Below are positions 18,821-27,700 of a stretch of DNA of 64,000 nucleotides, piece after piece. A model generated the notes under the pieces. The model was not told the DNA's origin. It did no database searches and saw nothing but the letters and a program-made list of their open reading frames with translations. How positions within the stretch are numbered: position 1 is the stretch's first letter; every line of letters begins with the position of its first letter. A program made the position numbers and the translations under genes. This DNA comes from Flammeovirga pacifica (GTDB taxonomy: Bacteria > Bacteroidota > Bacteroidia > Cytophagales > Flammeovirgaceae), in contig NZ_JRYR02000001.1 in the NCBI RefSeq assembly GCF_000807855.2, positions 3,230,054 through 3,294,053 of the forward strand. The letters are read 5' to 3'.

Positions 18821-19522
18821 ATGAGCAATATTAAGTGTCTTATAGTAGATGATGAAGAAGTTTCTCGCATGGTAGTGCGTGACTTTGTGAAACGTTCCGA
18901 GGGTTTAGAACTTGTCGGAGAGTTTGACAATGCCGTATCTGCTTATGAAGCCTTACAAAATACTGCTGTTGATGTACTTTTCTTAGATATAGAGATGCCT
19001 CAAATGACGGGCATTGAATTAGTTCAATCTCTAGAAAAGTTACCTCAAGTTGTTTTAATAACAGGGAGAAGAGACTTTGGAGCCGAAGCTTTTGAATTTA
19101 ATCTCACAGACTATTTGATCAAACCAATTACCTACCCTAGGTTTTTGAAAGCCGTTGAGAAAGCAAAACAGTCTATCGAAACAAGTGATCAGAAATTAGT
19201 TGAAACAAGCTCGGATGATACCTTGTTTGTTAAGGCTGATAGTAAAATTATCAAATTATCTCTCTGTGATATTTATTTTGTCGAAGCTCTGTCAGATTAT
19301 ATGCTGATCAATACATTGGATAAAAAATATGTGGTACACTCTACCATGAAAGCATTAGAGAAAAAATTTCCTGATAATTTTATTCGTGTTCATCGGTCAT
19401 ATATCGTCAATTTAGAAAAAGTAGACACTATTGAGGACATGCAAATAGTAATGCCTCAAAAAGAAATACCAATAGGAAATAGCTATAAAAACAATTTCCT
19501 TTCGAAATTGAATTTCTTATAA
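18821..19522 (+). CDS. LytTR-family response regulator
   Basis: Two-component response regulator of 233 residues. A receiver domain (about 1-120) has DDEE near the start, the phospho-acceptor Asp in LFLDIEMPQMTG and the Lys in DYLIKPI. A LytTR DNA-binding domain (about 130-230) follows, with IYFVEALSDYMLINT and FIRVHRSYIVNL. No partner histidine kinase lies next to it. A strong terminator follows. Confidence 0.93.
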   Translation: MSNIKCLIVDDEEVSRMVVRDFVKRSEGLELVGEFDNAVSAYEALQNTAVDVLFLDIEMPQMTGIELVQSLEKLPQVVLITGRRDFGAEAFEFNLTDYLIKPITYPRFLKAVEKAKQSIETSDQKLVETSSDDTLFVKADSKIIKLSLCDIYFVEALSDYMLINTLDKKYVVHSTMKALEKKFPDNFIRVHRSYIVNLEKVDTIEDMQIVMPQKEIPIGNSYKNNFLSKLNFL

Positions 19523-19526
19523 ACAG

Positions 19527-19562
19527 AAACGCTCCAAGATTTGACTCTTGGAGCGTTTTTTT
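19527..19562. terminator. Bidirectional terminator
   Basis: A perfect 13-bp stem AAACGCTCCAAGA/TCTTGGAGCGTTT with a 6-base loop and T run. It lies between the convergent LytTR gene and rimK and can serve both. Confidence 0.9.
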
Positions 19563-20943
19563 ATTTAGCCTTTTTCTTTTTAACTCCTTTTTCTACTGCA
19601 TCGATTAAAGATCCAGCAATATCTTTATCAGAAACGCCTTCTATTCCTTCTAAGCCAGGGGACGAGTTTACTTCTAACAATAATGGGCCGTTACTACCTC
19701 TAATAATATCTACTCCAGCTACTTTTAATCCTAAAGTTTTAGCCGCTTGTATGGCGATTTTTTTCTCTTCAGCAGTAATTTTCACTTTAGAAGCAGTACC
19801 TCCCATGTGGATGTTTGCTCTAAATTCTCCAGGAGCAGCAGTACGCATAATGCTTTCTACTACTTTACCATTCACAACAAAAATTCGAATATCCTTTCCA
19901 TTCGATTCTTTGATAAACTGTTGTACAAGAATATTAGCTTTAAGACTTTTAAATGCATTAATAAGACTTTCAGCTGCCTTTTTTGTCTCTGCTAAAACAA
20001 CTCCTTTACCTTGAGTTCCTTCTAGAAGCTTTACAATAAGAGGTGCTCCCCCTACCATTTCTATAAGACTTTCGGTATCTAATGGCGAATTAGCAAAACC
20101 AGTTGTTGGTATAGGTAATCCACTGTTGATAAGTAGCTGTAAAGAGTGCAATTTATCTCTAGATTGAGTAATGGCATTTGCGGTATTTAAAGTATACACT
20201 CCCAATGCTTCGAAATGCCTTGTTAATGCTGTACCATAAAATGTCATCGATGGGCGAATTCTAGGAATGACTGCATCAAAATGGTTAAGTACTCTCCCTC
20301 CTCGATAATGCATCTCTGGTTTTTCTCCATCTAGTTTAATGTAACAGTCTTTGATATTCAAAAATTCTATATCATGACCATGTTGTTGTGCTGCTTCTAT
20401 GATTCTTCTATTGCTGTAAAGGTTAGGGTTACTAGCTAATAGCGCAATTTTTAAACCCGTAGAATTTCTTTCGTGAGTTTTATAAAATTGATCAATAACA
20501 TTAGAAGATAACTCGCCTAAATTAAAAGATACTTCGGGGTCTACCAATAACTTTCCAGACATTGCTTGTCTCCCTAAAAGCATACGGTATCCCATAGAAT
20601 CTCTGTTGGTTAGCGTTAATTCTACATCCCAAGTGGCTTCAGCCATAGAAATCACCGATTTGATTACATATCGTTTTTCACTTTTTCCACTAGAGCTTTT
20701 AACCGTTCTTTTATCAATTACTTTTGCCTCACAATGCACCGCAGTCTTACCGTTGTTTTGTAGTGGATGCACTTCAAAACTTACCCAGCTTTCTCCATCC
20801 TTTTTAAATGGAGTTATATTTACAGCGTGTAATGCAGATGTCTTAGCTCCAGAATCCACTCTTACTTTTATAGCAGGAATCCCTAATTGAGGTAATGCAG
20901 ACCATTCTTCACTCCCCACAACAACTTTGTCAATAGAAGTCAT
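19561..20943 (-). CDS. rimK: RimK-type S6-glutamate ligase fused to RimB-like protease domain
   Basis: Two-domain protein of 460 residues. Residues about 5-140 are the retropepsin-like 'ATP-dependent zinc protease' domain (PF05618/RimB type) with the aspartic motif RVDSGAKTSALHA and GYRMLLGRQAM. Residues about 165-455 are a RimK ATP-grasp ligase with KLLEGTQGKGVVLAET, RIFVVNGKVV and GPLLLEVNSSPGLEGIEGV. RimK adds glutamates to the C-terminus of ribosomal protein S6. The fusion pairs a putative tail-processing protease with the ligase. A monocistronic minus-strand gene. Confidence 0.88.
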   Translation of the reverse strand: MTSIDKVVVGSEEWSALPQLGIPAIKVRVDSGAKTSALHAVNITPFKKDGESWVSFEVHPLQNNGKTAVHCEAKVIDKRTVKSSSGKSEKRYVIKSVISMAEATWDVELTLTNRDSMGYRMLLGRQAMSGKLLVDPEVSFNLGELSSNVIDQFYKTHERNSTGLKIALLASNPNLYSNRRIIEAAQQHGHDIEFLNIKDCYIKLDGEKPEMHYRGGRVLNHFDAVIPRIRPSMTFYGTALTRHFEALGVYTLNTANAITQSRDKLHSLQLLINSGLPIPTTGFANSPLDTESLIEMVGGAPLIVKLLEGTQGKGVVLAETKKAAESLINAFKSLKANILVQQFIKESNGKDIRIFVVNGKVVESIMRTAAPGEFRANIHMGGTASKVKITAEEKKIAIQAAKTLGLKVAGVDIIRGSNGPLLLEVNSSPGLEGIEGVSDKDIAGSLIDAVEKGVKKKKAK

Positions 20944-20981
20944 TATTTATACTATTTATCAAACAGAAATATTTAAAATAA

Positions 20982-21061
20982 AAAAAAATGATTGTGATAT
21001 AATTATACCACAATCATTAAACTGATTTTCTGATGATTAGTTACAAAAATCATCAGAAAAT
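20982..21061 (-). terminator. Double-hairpin terminator of surface lipoprotein gene
   Basis: Two stems stand in series on the minus strand: ATTTTCTGATGAT/ATCATCAGAAAAT (13 bp, 21025-21061), then AATGATTGTG/CACAATCATT (10 bp, 20987-21018). The second is followed by a T run (plus-strand A run to 20979). Confidence 0.8.
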
Positions 21062-21097
21062 AGAAATATTTTTTATATCAAATTTAAACAAGGTTCT

Positions 21098-22654
21098 TTA
21101 ATCACCTAACTTTCCATAATCAACAGAAAATCTATAGAATTCCTCATCCACTTGACCTCTTACATCAACTGCTCTGATTTTAAGAATAAACTCAGAATTT
21201 GTGTATCCATAAAGGTCTTCTCCTGAAGGAATTGATTTAACCAATAAATTCATATCTGATACTATTGTTCCTATATCAATTGGATAAGTTAAATTAGAAA
21301 AGTCAGTAATTATTCTACTTTCTCCTTGTCCTTCAGTACCTAATTGAACATCAGTAAATTCTATCACTAAAGAATCCAATGCTACATTTTCATCTACTTT
21401 ACCGTCTAGTTGAATACGAACATTATCTGTATCTGCTTCATCAAGTACTTTTACCGTATTTTCTGGTACATATTCTTTTACTCCATTAAATATAAAATCC
21501 GTAACAAGAATTGCTGGTGGTAAATCTTCTTTAGCCACAATAGAGTATCTAAATAAAGATGCTTCGCTCCAAGTTTGATCTTGATCAATAACTTGTACAC
21601 TTACAGTAATTGTCTCACCTGTTGATGAACTTGTAGGATCAAAACCCCAACTGAAATCTAAAGACGATAATGATACTAAATCAATAGAGTTTACACCATT
21701 TAAAGGTAACTCTTGATCAAATAAAGTTTCAGGAGTTACAGACTCATTTCCTAAATCAAGTGTTGATTTTATTACTTGTAGTCTAACTGAATCTAGCCCA
21801 CCTTCATCTTGTACAACTAAGGTATTTAATGCAAATTCAGCACCTGGGTAAATCAAAACAATTCTATCAGATGGAATTTGCTCTGTTGATGTATAACTGT
21901 CAAAATTAGGAGCAACATCATCACAGTTAATTGTTAACTGTTTGATATAAGTAGAAGTATTACCAAAAAGATCCTCGATGATAAGTGTCAAGTTGGTAGT
22001 ACCATTTACAATATCATTAGGTATAAATAATTTTTTTTGAACGATAGAGTTAATATTTACGCTTTCGCCCTGTAAAGGAAATAGTATAGGGTAACTATCA
22101 CCTATCTGTACAGAAACTTTTGCTAGACCTATATTATCAATTAACATTCCGTCTAGATAAATTCGCTCTCCTCTACAAAAAACAGTCGCCTCTGTATTTC
22201 CAGGTATAGCAGATACAACATCAACATCTCCGTCAACAGATGGCCCTAAGGTATCTGTCCCAATTTGGAAAAAAGTAGTGTCTTCTATAATATTGCCACC
22301 TGCATCTTTATTCCTTAGAGATAGATAATAGGTACCAATAGAAACATGAGGAGGTACCACTAAAGCCGAATCAATAACAATGGCTCTTGCATTTACCTCA
22401 TAGGTTGAATCATATTCAAATTTTACAGTTGATGTATTTTCATCATTTACTTTTCCAATAGAAACAGTAGCCTCTTCGATTAAAAAATTATCAGAAAAAG
22501 TAACTTGTAAGTTAAAGGTATCTTTATAGAAAAATATGCTCTCTTCATTTATGTCCATTGAATTTATCGATGGATCAAAATTATCTTCTAAAGCGATACA
22601 TGAAGTAAAAACAGCATAAAGAATAAAGTATAAAGCAATGTTATGTAGTTTCAT
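21098..22654 (-). CDS. Large lipoprotein with Ig-like/DUF4625-like repeats
   Basis: A 518-residue lipoprotein with lipobox FTSC (Cys19) followed by acidic residues. The mature chain is almost all beta-strand, with recurring units in which ...D(N/D)... is followed by V-x-I-x-hydrophobic strands (for instance FSDNFLIEEATVSIGK, LIDNIGLAKVSVQIGD, VVQDEGGLDSVRLQV). This pattern fits three or four bacterial Ig-like/DUF4625-type domains. It is probably a surface-exposed lipoprotein. No enzymatic motif was seen. The gene is isolated. Confidence 0.7.
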   Translation of the reverse strand: MKLHNIALYFILYAVFTSCIALEDNFDPSINSMDINEESIFFYKDTFNLQVTFSDNFLIEEATVSIGKVNDENTSTVKFEYDSTYEVNARAIVIDSALVVPPHVSIGTYYLSLRNKDAGGNIIEDTTFFQIGTDTLGPSVDGDVDVVSAIPGNTEATVFCRGERIYLDGMLIDNIGLAKVSVQIGDSYPILFPLQGESVNINSIVQKKLFIPNDIVNGTTNLTLIIEDLFGNTSTYIKQLTINCDDVAPNFDSYTSTEQIPSDRIVLIYPGAEFALNTLVVQDEGGLDSVRLQVIKSTLDLGNESVTPETLFDQELPLNGVNSIDLVSLSSLDFSWGFDPTSSSTGETITVSVQVIDQDQTWSEASLFRYSIVAKEDLPPAILVTDFIFNGVKEYVPENTVKVLDEADTDNVRIQLDGKVDENVALDSLVIEFTDVQLGTEGQGESRIITDFSNLTYPIDIGTIVSDMNLLVKSIPSGEDLYGYTNSEFILKIRAVDVRGQVDEEFYRFSVDYGKLGD

Positions 22655-22876
22655 TCTAGTAATTTGGTGAGTCAGTTGACATGCAATTTAACGAATGTTA
22701 ATAAAAGATGATAATATTCGGAAGAGAAAATAGTTAACAAGATGATTTTCAGTAAAAATTCATGCAATCGGTTTCTACAAAGTAACAATGATACTTATTT
22801 TTAAGTTATTTTTTAATTTTTATCTTAAAGAAAGTTTAATATTGACCAAATAGCATTAAAAACTATAAATCATTTC

Positions 22877-23063
22877 ATTTTACAGGATATTATGAAGACT
22901 TTTGTAAGGTCATCAAGAAGATATTGATGTTAGTTGGAGCCCTAAGGTAATTCAACGATACATCTAAATTTTTACTATGTTAAGCAGCATAGAAGTCAGA
23001 TGAATAGATTGAAGAGAGAGCTTGGAGAACGTTAGATATTTTGTAACTAACGTTCTTTTTTTA
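22877..23063 (+). ncRNA. Candidate small RNA (orphan transcript)
   Basis: The 534-base gap between two minus-strand genes holds a strong plus-strand terminator at 23027-23063 with no plus-strand gene to serve. Upstream, TTGACC (22842-22847), 16 bases and TATAAA (22864-22869) form a promoter-like pair, predicting a transcript of about 190 nt. It contains hairpins GTTGGA...TTCAAC (from 22931) and CTATG...CATAG (from 22976). Only tiny frames occur (an 11-codon ATG frame at 22892). The size recalls 6S RNA but I cannot show its fold. The start is a guess. Confidence 0.45.
23027..23063 (+). terminator. Orphan plus-strand terminator
   Basis: A perfect 9-bp stem GAACGTTAG/CTAACGTTC with an 11-base loop followed by eight T. 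No plus-strand gene ends nearby. Confidence 0.85.
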
Positions 23064-23121
23064 TGTCTCATTTTTCATAACATTTAACACATCAATCATT
23101 TGAATAATTTGAAATTAAACA

Positions 23122-23157
23122 CAAAAAAAGGTATCTCTTTTTCAAGAAATACCTTTT
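23122..23157 (-). terminator. Terminator of porin-like gene
   Basis: Stem AAAAGGTAT/ATACCTTTT (23126-23134 with 23049+100 offset: 23149-23157); on the minus strand it is followed by a T run. Confidence 0.8.
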
Positions 23158-23188
23158 CAACTTCAATAATAATTATTCAATTTTTCAA

Positions 23189-24604
23189 TTAGAAACTAAT
23201 TGCAGCTTCTAACATGAATCCATTGAATTTACCATCTTCATATATAGCATTTGTTGATCCACCTACTGCTCCTTCAGGTGCAGCTCTGTGTGTTTCAGCA
23301 TAAACATCATATCCACTGTAAGTATGGTGTACATAACCCGCTTTCATCATCACGTTTCTTGTCATGAACCAACCTGCAGCTACTTCAATTCTATTTTGAC
23401 GTAGGTTAGCGTTATCCACTGACCATTCTTCGCCTACACCGTTTCCGTCGGCATCAAAGTATTCACCACCTTCATTTCTATTAGTACCCCAAGCAGTGTT
23501 GTATTTACCACCAACATAGAATTGCTCAGTACCACCAAATCTGTAAATCAATTCAGCATTGATTTGGTTCCAGTTTCTAGACTCGATATCATCGTTATCA
23601 TTGAATTCATTTTTACCTGAACCATTAGATACTTCATATGTACCGAAGAATTCTAAACCTTTGAACTTCACAAATGGGTTAATCATAAATGAAGTGATTT
23701 GTCCGGTAAAACCTGGATCTACACGACCATTTTTATATGATGATGTAGTTGAGTGATCTGGTTCATCCATTACTGAATAGAATCTTGAACCAGCTCTATC
23801 ACCTGCATAAAGGTTTGCGTTAGCAATATTAGAGTTATGATATACTGAACCTGTTAAACGAGCTCTTAAGTCGTCGTTGATTTGTTTGTCGTAACCTAAT
23901 TTACCATAAACAGACCAGTTACCTGTAGAAGTTACATTTTGGTTTAATTTACCATTTGAAACACCGGCCATACCGATCCAACCTGCTTTTTGAGCATATA
24001 CTTCCATAGCCATTTCAGTAGCAAATGGATCCATGATTGTATTTCCGAAGAATGCATTACCTACTGCATAAGCATTGTTTGTTCTTCTGAAATGTTGATC
24101 ACCATAGTTGATTTCCATTTGACCAACTTTCACAGTAATGATATCCATGATATCGTCTGCCAATTGGCTTTCTAGTTTAAGGAAGTTCAAATTATCAATT
24201 TGTAAATAACCACCCATAACCCATGCATCGTTATGGTGACGTGATGACAAGTAAGTTTGTAAGTGAACTCTAACACCATCCGCTAACTGAGCATCAATGT
24301 TTAAATTGGCTGTAGGTAGGTTAAAACCAGGATGAATATTCGCAAGTTCAACTACACCACTGTTTGAGTGAGATAAACCTTGCATCTGTAATGCGAAGTC
24401 AGCACCTACTCTTACTTTCATACCATCAAATCCTACTGTATCTGATTTTGTAGTTTCGAATACGCCAATGCCTCTTTGGTCATTGTAACGCATATATTGC
24501 ATATCTCTGTTGAAAATACCGCCTTTATTTTGAGCATAAGTAGACCCTAAAGTGGCGAAAAAAAGCATAGCAAGTACACTCAACACTTTGTATTGATTGT
24601 TCAT
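23189..24604 (-). CDS. Porin-like outer-membrane beta-barrel protein
   Basis: A 471-residue exported protein (signal peptide ending STYAQ, residue about 25). The rest is alternating amphipathic strands with Asn/Gly/Asp-rich turns, ending in an aromatic strand (NGFMLEAAISF), the usual outer-membrane barrel signature. Strand pairs such as FYVGGKYNTAWGTN and MMKAGYVHHTYSGYDVY fit a 16- to 18-strand porin. I cannot name a substrate. It lies 185 bases downstream of the YceI gene on the same strand and may be cotranscribed. Confidence 0.75.
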   Translation of the reverse strand: MNNQYKVLSVLAMLFFATLGSTYAQNKGGIFNRDMQYMRYNDQRGIGVFETTKSDTVGFDGMKVRVGADFALQMQGLSHSNSGVVELANIHPGFNLPTANLNIDAQLADGVRVHLQTYLSSRHHNDAWVMGGYLQIDNLNFLKLESQLADDIMDIITVKVGQMEINYGDQHFRRTNNAYAVGNAFFGNTIMDPFATEMAMEVYAQKAGWIGMAGVSNGKLNQNVTSTGNWSVYGKLGYDKQINDDLRARLTGSVYHNSNIANANLYAGDRAGSRFYSVMDEPDHSTTSSYKNGRVDPGFTGQITSFMINPFVKFKGLEFFGTYEVSNGSGKNEFNDNDDIESRNWNQINAELIYRFGGTEQFYVGGKYNTAWGTNRNEGGEYFDADGNGVGEEWSVDNANLRQNRIEVAAGWFMTRNVMMKAGYVHHTYSGYDVYAETHRAAPEGAVGGSTNAIYEDGKFNGFMLEAAISF

Positions 24605-24677
24605 AATAATTTAATTGATTAGTTTGGTTTTAGGATAATTCTTAGAATGAGAATCCCAATAATTGTTTTAGTTTTTA

Positions 24678-24736
24678 CTCAAAGTAAAATATTTAGGAGG
24701 GGGAAAACACCTCAATATCAATTTCTTTACTTTGAG
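24678..24736. repeat. Spaced inverted repeat between YceI and porin genes
   Basis: CTCAAAGTAAA at 24678-24688 is exactly inverted at 24726-24736 (TTTACTTTGAG), 37 bases apart, inside the 185-base spacer. It may be an mRNA stem or a protein-binding site. Confidence 0.5.
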
Positions 24737-24789
24737 ATAGTATTTAATGAAGATTGGAATGGGTGATAATTCCAGTCTGAACATTCTGA

Positions 24790-25347
24790 TTAAATGAAAG
24801 TGACTTTCATCTCGATTTTCACTTCGTCGACAACCTTAATGGCACCAAACATCAAACTAGGTGGTTCTACACCATAATCAGACATATTGAAAGTTGTGGT
24901 ACCTTTAAAAGTGACCTTACCATTACTTACTGTAGTTGTTGGTTTTAGCGTTATTGCTTTTGTGTTTCCATTAATTGTAAGATTACCTTGAGCAGTTACA
25001 TTACCCTCAGAATCTACAGTAGCAGATGTCAATTTATAAGTGATATTTGGATGCTTTTTGGCATACATTGTTTTGTGCATGTTACCATCTAGGCTACTTT
25101 TGCCCGATTCCATGCTGCTCACTTCCATAGTAAGATTTAATGACTCGATTGCAGTTACATTAGCATTTTCAACTGTAATTTTTGCATCACCTGTCATCTT
25201 TTTGACATCTCCTTCCCAATCGTGCGTATTGGACGTACCAATAGCAGTCACCTTGCTTTCTTCAAGTACTAGCTTACTTGTTTGAGCTTGGACAGTTAAC
25301 GATAATAAAAGAATGGACACAATGGTAGAAATGATATTAGTTTTCAT
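24790..25347 (-). CDS. YceI family protein
   Basis: A 185-residue secreted protein with a signal peptide ending VQAQ (residue about 22). It has the full YceI pattern: SKVTAIGTSNTHDWEG at the start, SLDGNMHKTMYAKKHPNITYKLTSA in the centre, and the closing FNMSDYGVEPPSLMFGAIKVVDEVKI. Family members bind isoprenoid lipids in the periplasm. The nearest downstream gene on the strand is the porin at 23189. Confidence 0.92.
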   Translation of the reverse strand: MKTNIISTIVSILLLSLTVQAQTSKLVLEESKVTAIGTSNTHDWEGDVKKMTGDAKITVENANVTAIESLNLTMEVSSMESGKSSLDGNMHKTMYAKKHPNITYKLTSATVDSEGNVTAQGNLTINGNTKAITLKPTTTVSNGKVTFKGTTTFNMSDYGVEPPSLMFGAIKVVDEVKIEMKVTFI

Positions 25348-25455
25348 TAAATGGTTTTAGTTTATAATTTTAGATAATTCTTTTCTCTTACGGGGTGTAT
25401 TCAAATGTACATTAACAATTGGCAGAAATCGAAAAAAAAATAGTTATTGATCGTA

Positions 25456-25504
25456 AACAAAAAACAACAAATCTAAATCGATGCGCCGATTTAAATTTGT
25501 TGTT
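25456..25504 (-). terminator. Terminator downstream of lspA
   Basis: An 18-base stem (25463-25480 with 25487-25504) with one mismatch and a 6-base loop. T runs lie on both sides, so it can work in both directions; the gene that ends into it is lspA. Confidence 0.85.
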
Positions 25505-25538
25505 TTTTCTATTGATACAGGTCATTTTTATTTAATGA

Positions 25539-26177
25539 CTATTCTTTCTCAATCACTTCTTTTTTTAATTCTTTCTTATCATACTCTGCAAATTTATTTT
25601 GAAAAATAAAGATGAAAAGTACCCCTAAAAAGATTGCAGAGTCTGCAATATTAAATACCGGGCTAAAGAATAAAAACTTGTCTCCTCCATAAAAAGGCAA
25701 CCAATCAGGAAAATTACCTCTTACCATTGGGAAGTAAAGCATATCAATTACTTGTCCATGAAACCAAGGAGTTGGAGAATTAGGAATCATATTTCCTTCT
25801 ATAAATACTCCGTAGAATACAGAATCTATAGAATTACCAATTGCACCACCTAATATCATTGCTCCACAAACAAGAAAGCCCCAATGTGCTCCTTTTTCAT
25901 TCATGATGTAAAGACCATAAACAATACCTCCTGAAGCTATAATTCTAAATGTCGTTAATATTAATTTACCGTATTCATTACCAAATTCCATCCCAAATGC
26001 CATTCCTGGATTTAATAAGTAATGTAATCTAAACCAATCGCCAATTACTTTTACTTCTCCAAAAGTACCCATATCCATAAAGTTATGAACCAATAACTTG
26101 CTCAGTTGGTCCAACACTATAACCAATATGGCTACTCCATAAATTTTTGATAAATTATTTTTCTTATTTCCCATCAT
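25539..26177 (-). CDS. lspA: Lipoprotein signal peptidase (signal peptidase II)
   Basis: Membrane aspartic protease that removes the signal peptide of prolipoproteins. 212 residues with four transmembrane segments. The two catalytic aspartates lie in GAIGNSIDSVFYGVFIE and FNIADSAIFLGV. The N-terminal helix has VLDQLSKLLV and the family's NPGMAFGM follows. It carries an insertion between the two catalytic motifs, as in other Bacteroidota. Many lipoproteins in this window are its likely substrates. It follows trkH by 33 bases. Confidence 0.95.
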   Translation of the reverse strand: MMGNKKNNLSKIYGVAILVIVLDQLSKLLVHNFMDMGTFGEVKVIGDWFRLHYLLNPGMAFGMEFGNEYGKLILTTFRIIASGGIVYGLYIMNEKGAHWGFLVCGAMILGGAIGNSIDSVFYGVFIEGNMIPNSPTPWFHGQVIDMLYFPMVRGNFPDWLPFYGGDKFLFFSPVFNIADSAIFLGVLFIFIFQNKFAEYDKKELKKEVIEKE

Positions 26178-26210
26178 TCCTTTCCCTTCGGAATTAAAAT
26201 TAGCTTTAAA

Positions 26211-27680
26211 TTAGAATCTACTCCAGAAATAAGGAGTAAATATGATCATTACAGTAAAGAGTTCTAGTCTACCTAGTAACATTAGAAACGAAAGTACCCA
26301 TTTTGCTAAATCTGGCAAATGAGCAAAGTTATCAACCGGACCTACAGTACCAATACCTGGTCCGATATTACCTAATGATGTAGCCACTGCACCTATAGAA
26401 GTCATTAAATCTACACCAATAGCAGACATCACTAAAATTCCTATTCCAAATATCAAAAAGTAAGCCATGATAAAAGCAAGTACATTAAAGGTAATACTTC
26501 CTTTTATTGCTTTACCATTAAACCTTACAGGTATAATTGCTGTTGGATGAAGTTGTCTTTTCAATTCTAAAAAAGAGTTCTTGAATAGAATAATATGACG
26601 AACAATTTTTACACCTCCTGCAGTAGACCCTGCCATACCACCACTAAACATCAACACAAAAATAATCATGGTAGCAAATGGTGTCCAAGCAGTATAATCT
26701 GCAGATACAAAACCTGTTGTTGTTATGATTGATATTACTTGGAAAAGAGCATCTCTAAACGATTTCTCTACACCTAAGTCGGTAGTCATCACTATAGTTA
26801 CTCCTATGGCGAAAGTAGCCAAGGCTATTACATAAATATAATATTTATACTCTTCATTGTTCCAAATCGCTTTAAACATTCTCTTAAATAAAAAGTAGTT
26901 TAAGGTAAAATTGGTACCCGCCAATAGCATAAAAATAATCAATATGTATTGTATGTATGGAGAAAATGAGGCTGCACTATCATTAAATGTAGAAAATCCT
27001 CCTGTGGCCATTGTTGTTAAAGCATGGTTTAAAGCGTTATAAAAACTCATCCCACCAGTCATTAGTAAAATGGTTTCAACACCTGTTAAACCTGCATATA
27101 CCCACCACAATCTTCTTGCTGTTTCTTTTATTCTAGGTTGCAATTTATCTGGTGTAATACCAGGGGCTTCCGCCACAAATAACTGCATACCTCCAATGCC
27201 TAAAAATGGTAATACTGCTACTGCCAACACAATGATACCCATACCACCAATCCATTGTGTTAGTGATCTCCAGAATAGTATCCCTTTTCCGACACTTTCT
27301 ATATCGTTAAGTATACTTGCTCCAGTAGTAGAAAAACCAGAAATTGTTTCAAAATATGCATCTGCAAATGAGGGATTAATCTCACTAAACAGATAAGGTA
27401 GACTACCAAAAAATGCCATCAAAGCCCAGCCCAACGAAACGATTATATAACCATCTTTCTTTCTGAATTCTTGAGAATATCCTACTTTCCTAGCATATAA
27501 AGAGGCAATACCTCCTGAAAAAATAGTGATTGCTCCTGCTTTGACTAATGCTTCCCAGTCACCATCACCAAAATAAAATGCAAATGGCAAGCAGAAAAGC
27601 ATAAAAACCCCATTCAAAAGAATAAGGATACCTAAGATTCTACAGATAAGCCATATATTGAATAAACCTTTTCGTTGCAT
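26211..27680 (-). CDS. trkH: TrkH-type potassium uptake protein
   Basis: Ion-conducting subunit of a Trk/Ktr K+ uptake system, 489 residues. The four selectivity-filter loops are visible: GFSTTGASIL, ALTTMATGGFSTFND, ISIITTTGFVSADYTAW and ATSLGNIGPGIG, each with the filter glycine, separated by M1-P-M2-type helices. It starts 20 bases after trkA ends and is surely coexpressed with it. Confidence 0.95.
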   Translation of the reverse strand: MQRKGLFNIWLICRILGILILLNGVFMLFCLPFAFYFGDGDWEALVKAGAITIFSGGIASLYARKVGYSQEFRKKDGYIIVSLGWALMAFFGSLPYLFSEINPSFADAYFETISGFSTTGASILNDIESVGKGILFWRSLTQWIGGMGIIVLAVAVLPFLGIGGMQLFVAEAPGITPDKLQPRIKETARRLWWVYAGLTGVETILLMTGGMSFYNALNHALTTMATGGFSTFNDSAASFSPYIQYILIIFMLLAGTNFTLNYFLFKRMFKAIWNNEEYKYYIYVIALATFAIGVTIVMTTDLGVEKSFRDALFQVISIITTTGFVSADYTAWTPFATMIIFVLMFSGGMAGSTAGGVKIVRHIILFKNSFLELKRQLHPTAIIPVRFNGKAIKGSITFNVLAFIMAYFLIFGIGILVMSAIGVDLMTSIGAVATSLGNIGPGIGTVGPVDNFAHLPDLAKWVLSFLMLLGRLELFTVMIIFTPYFWSRF

Positions 27681-27700
27681 GCGTTTAGTAAAAATCAGGT

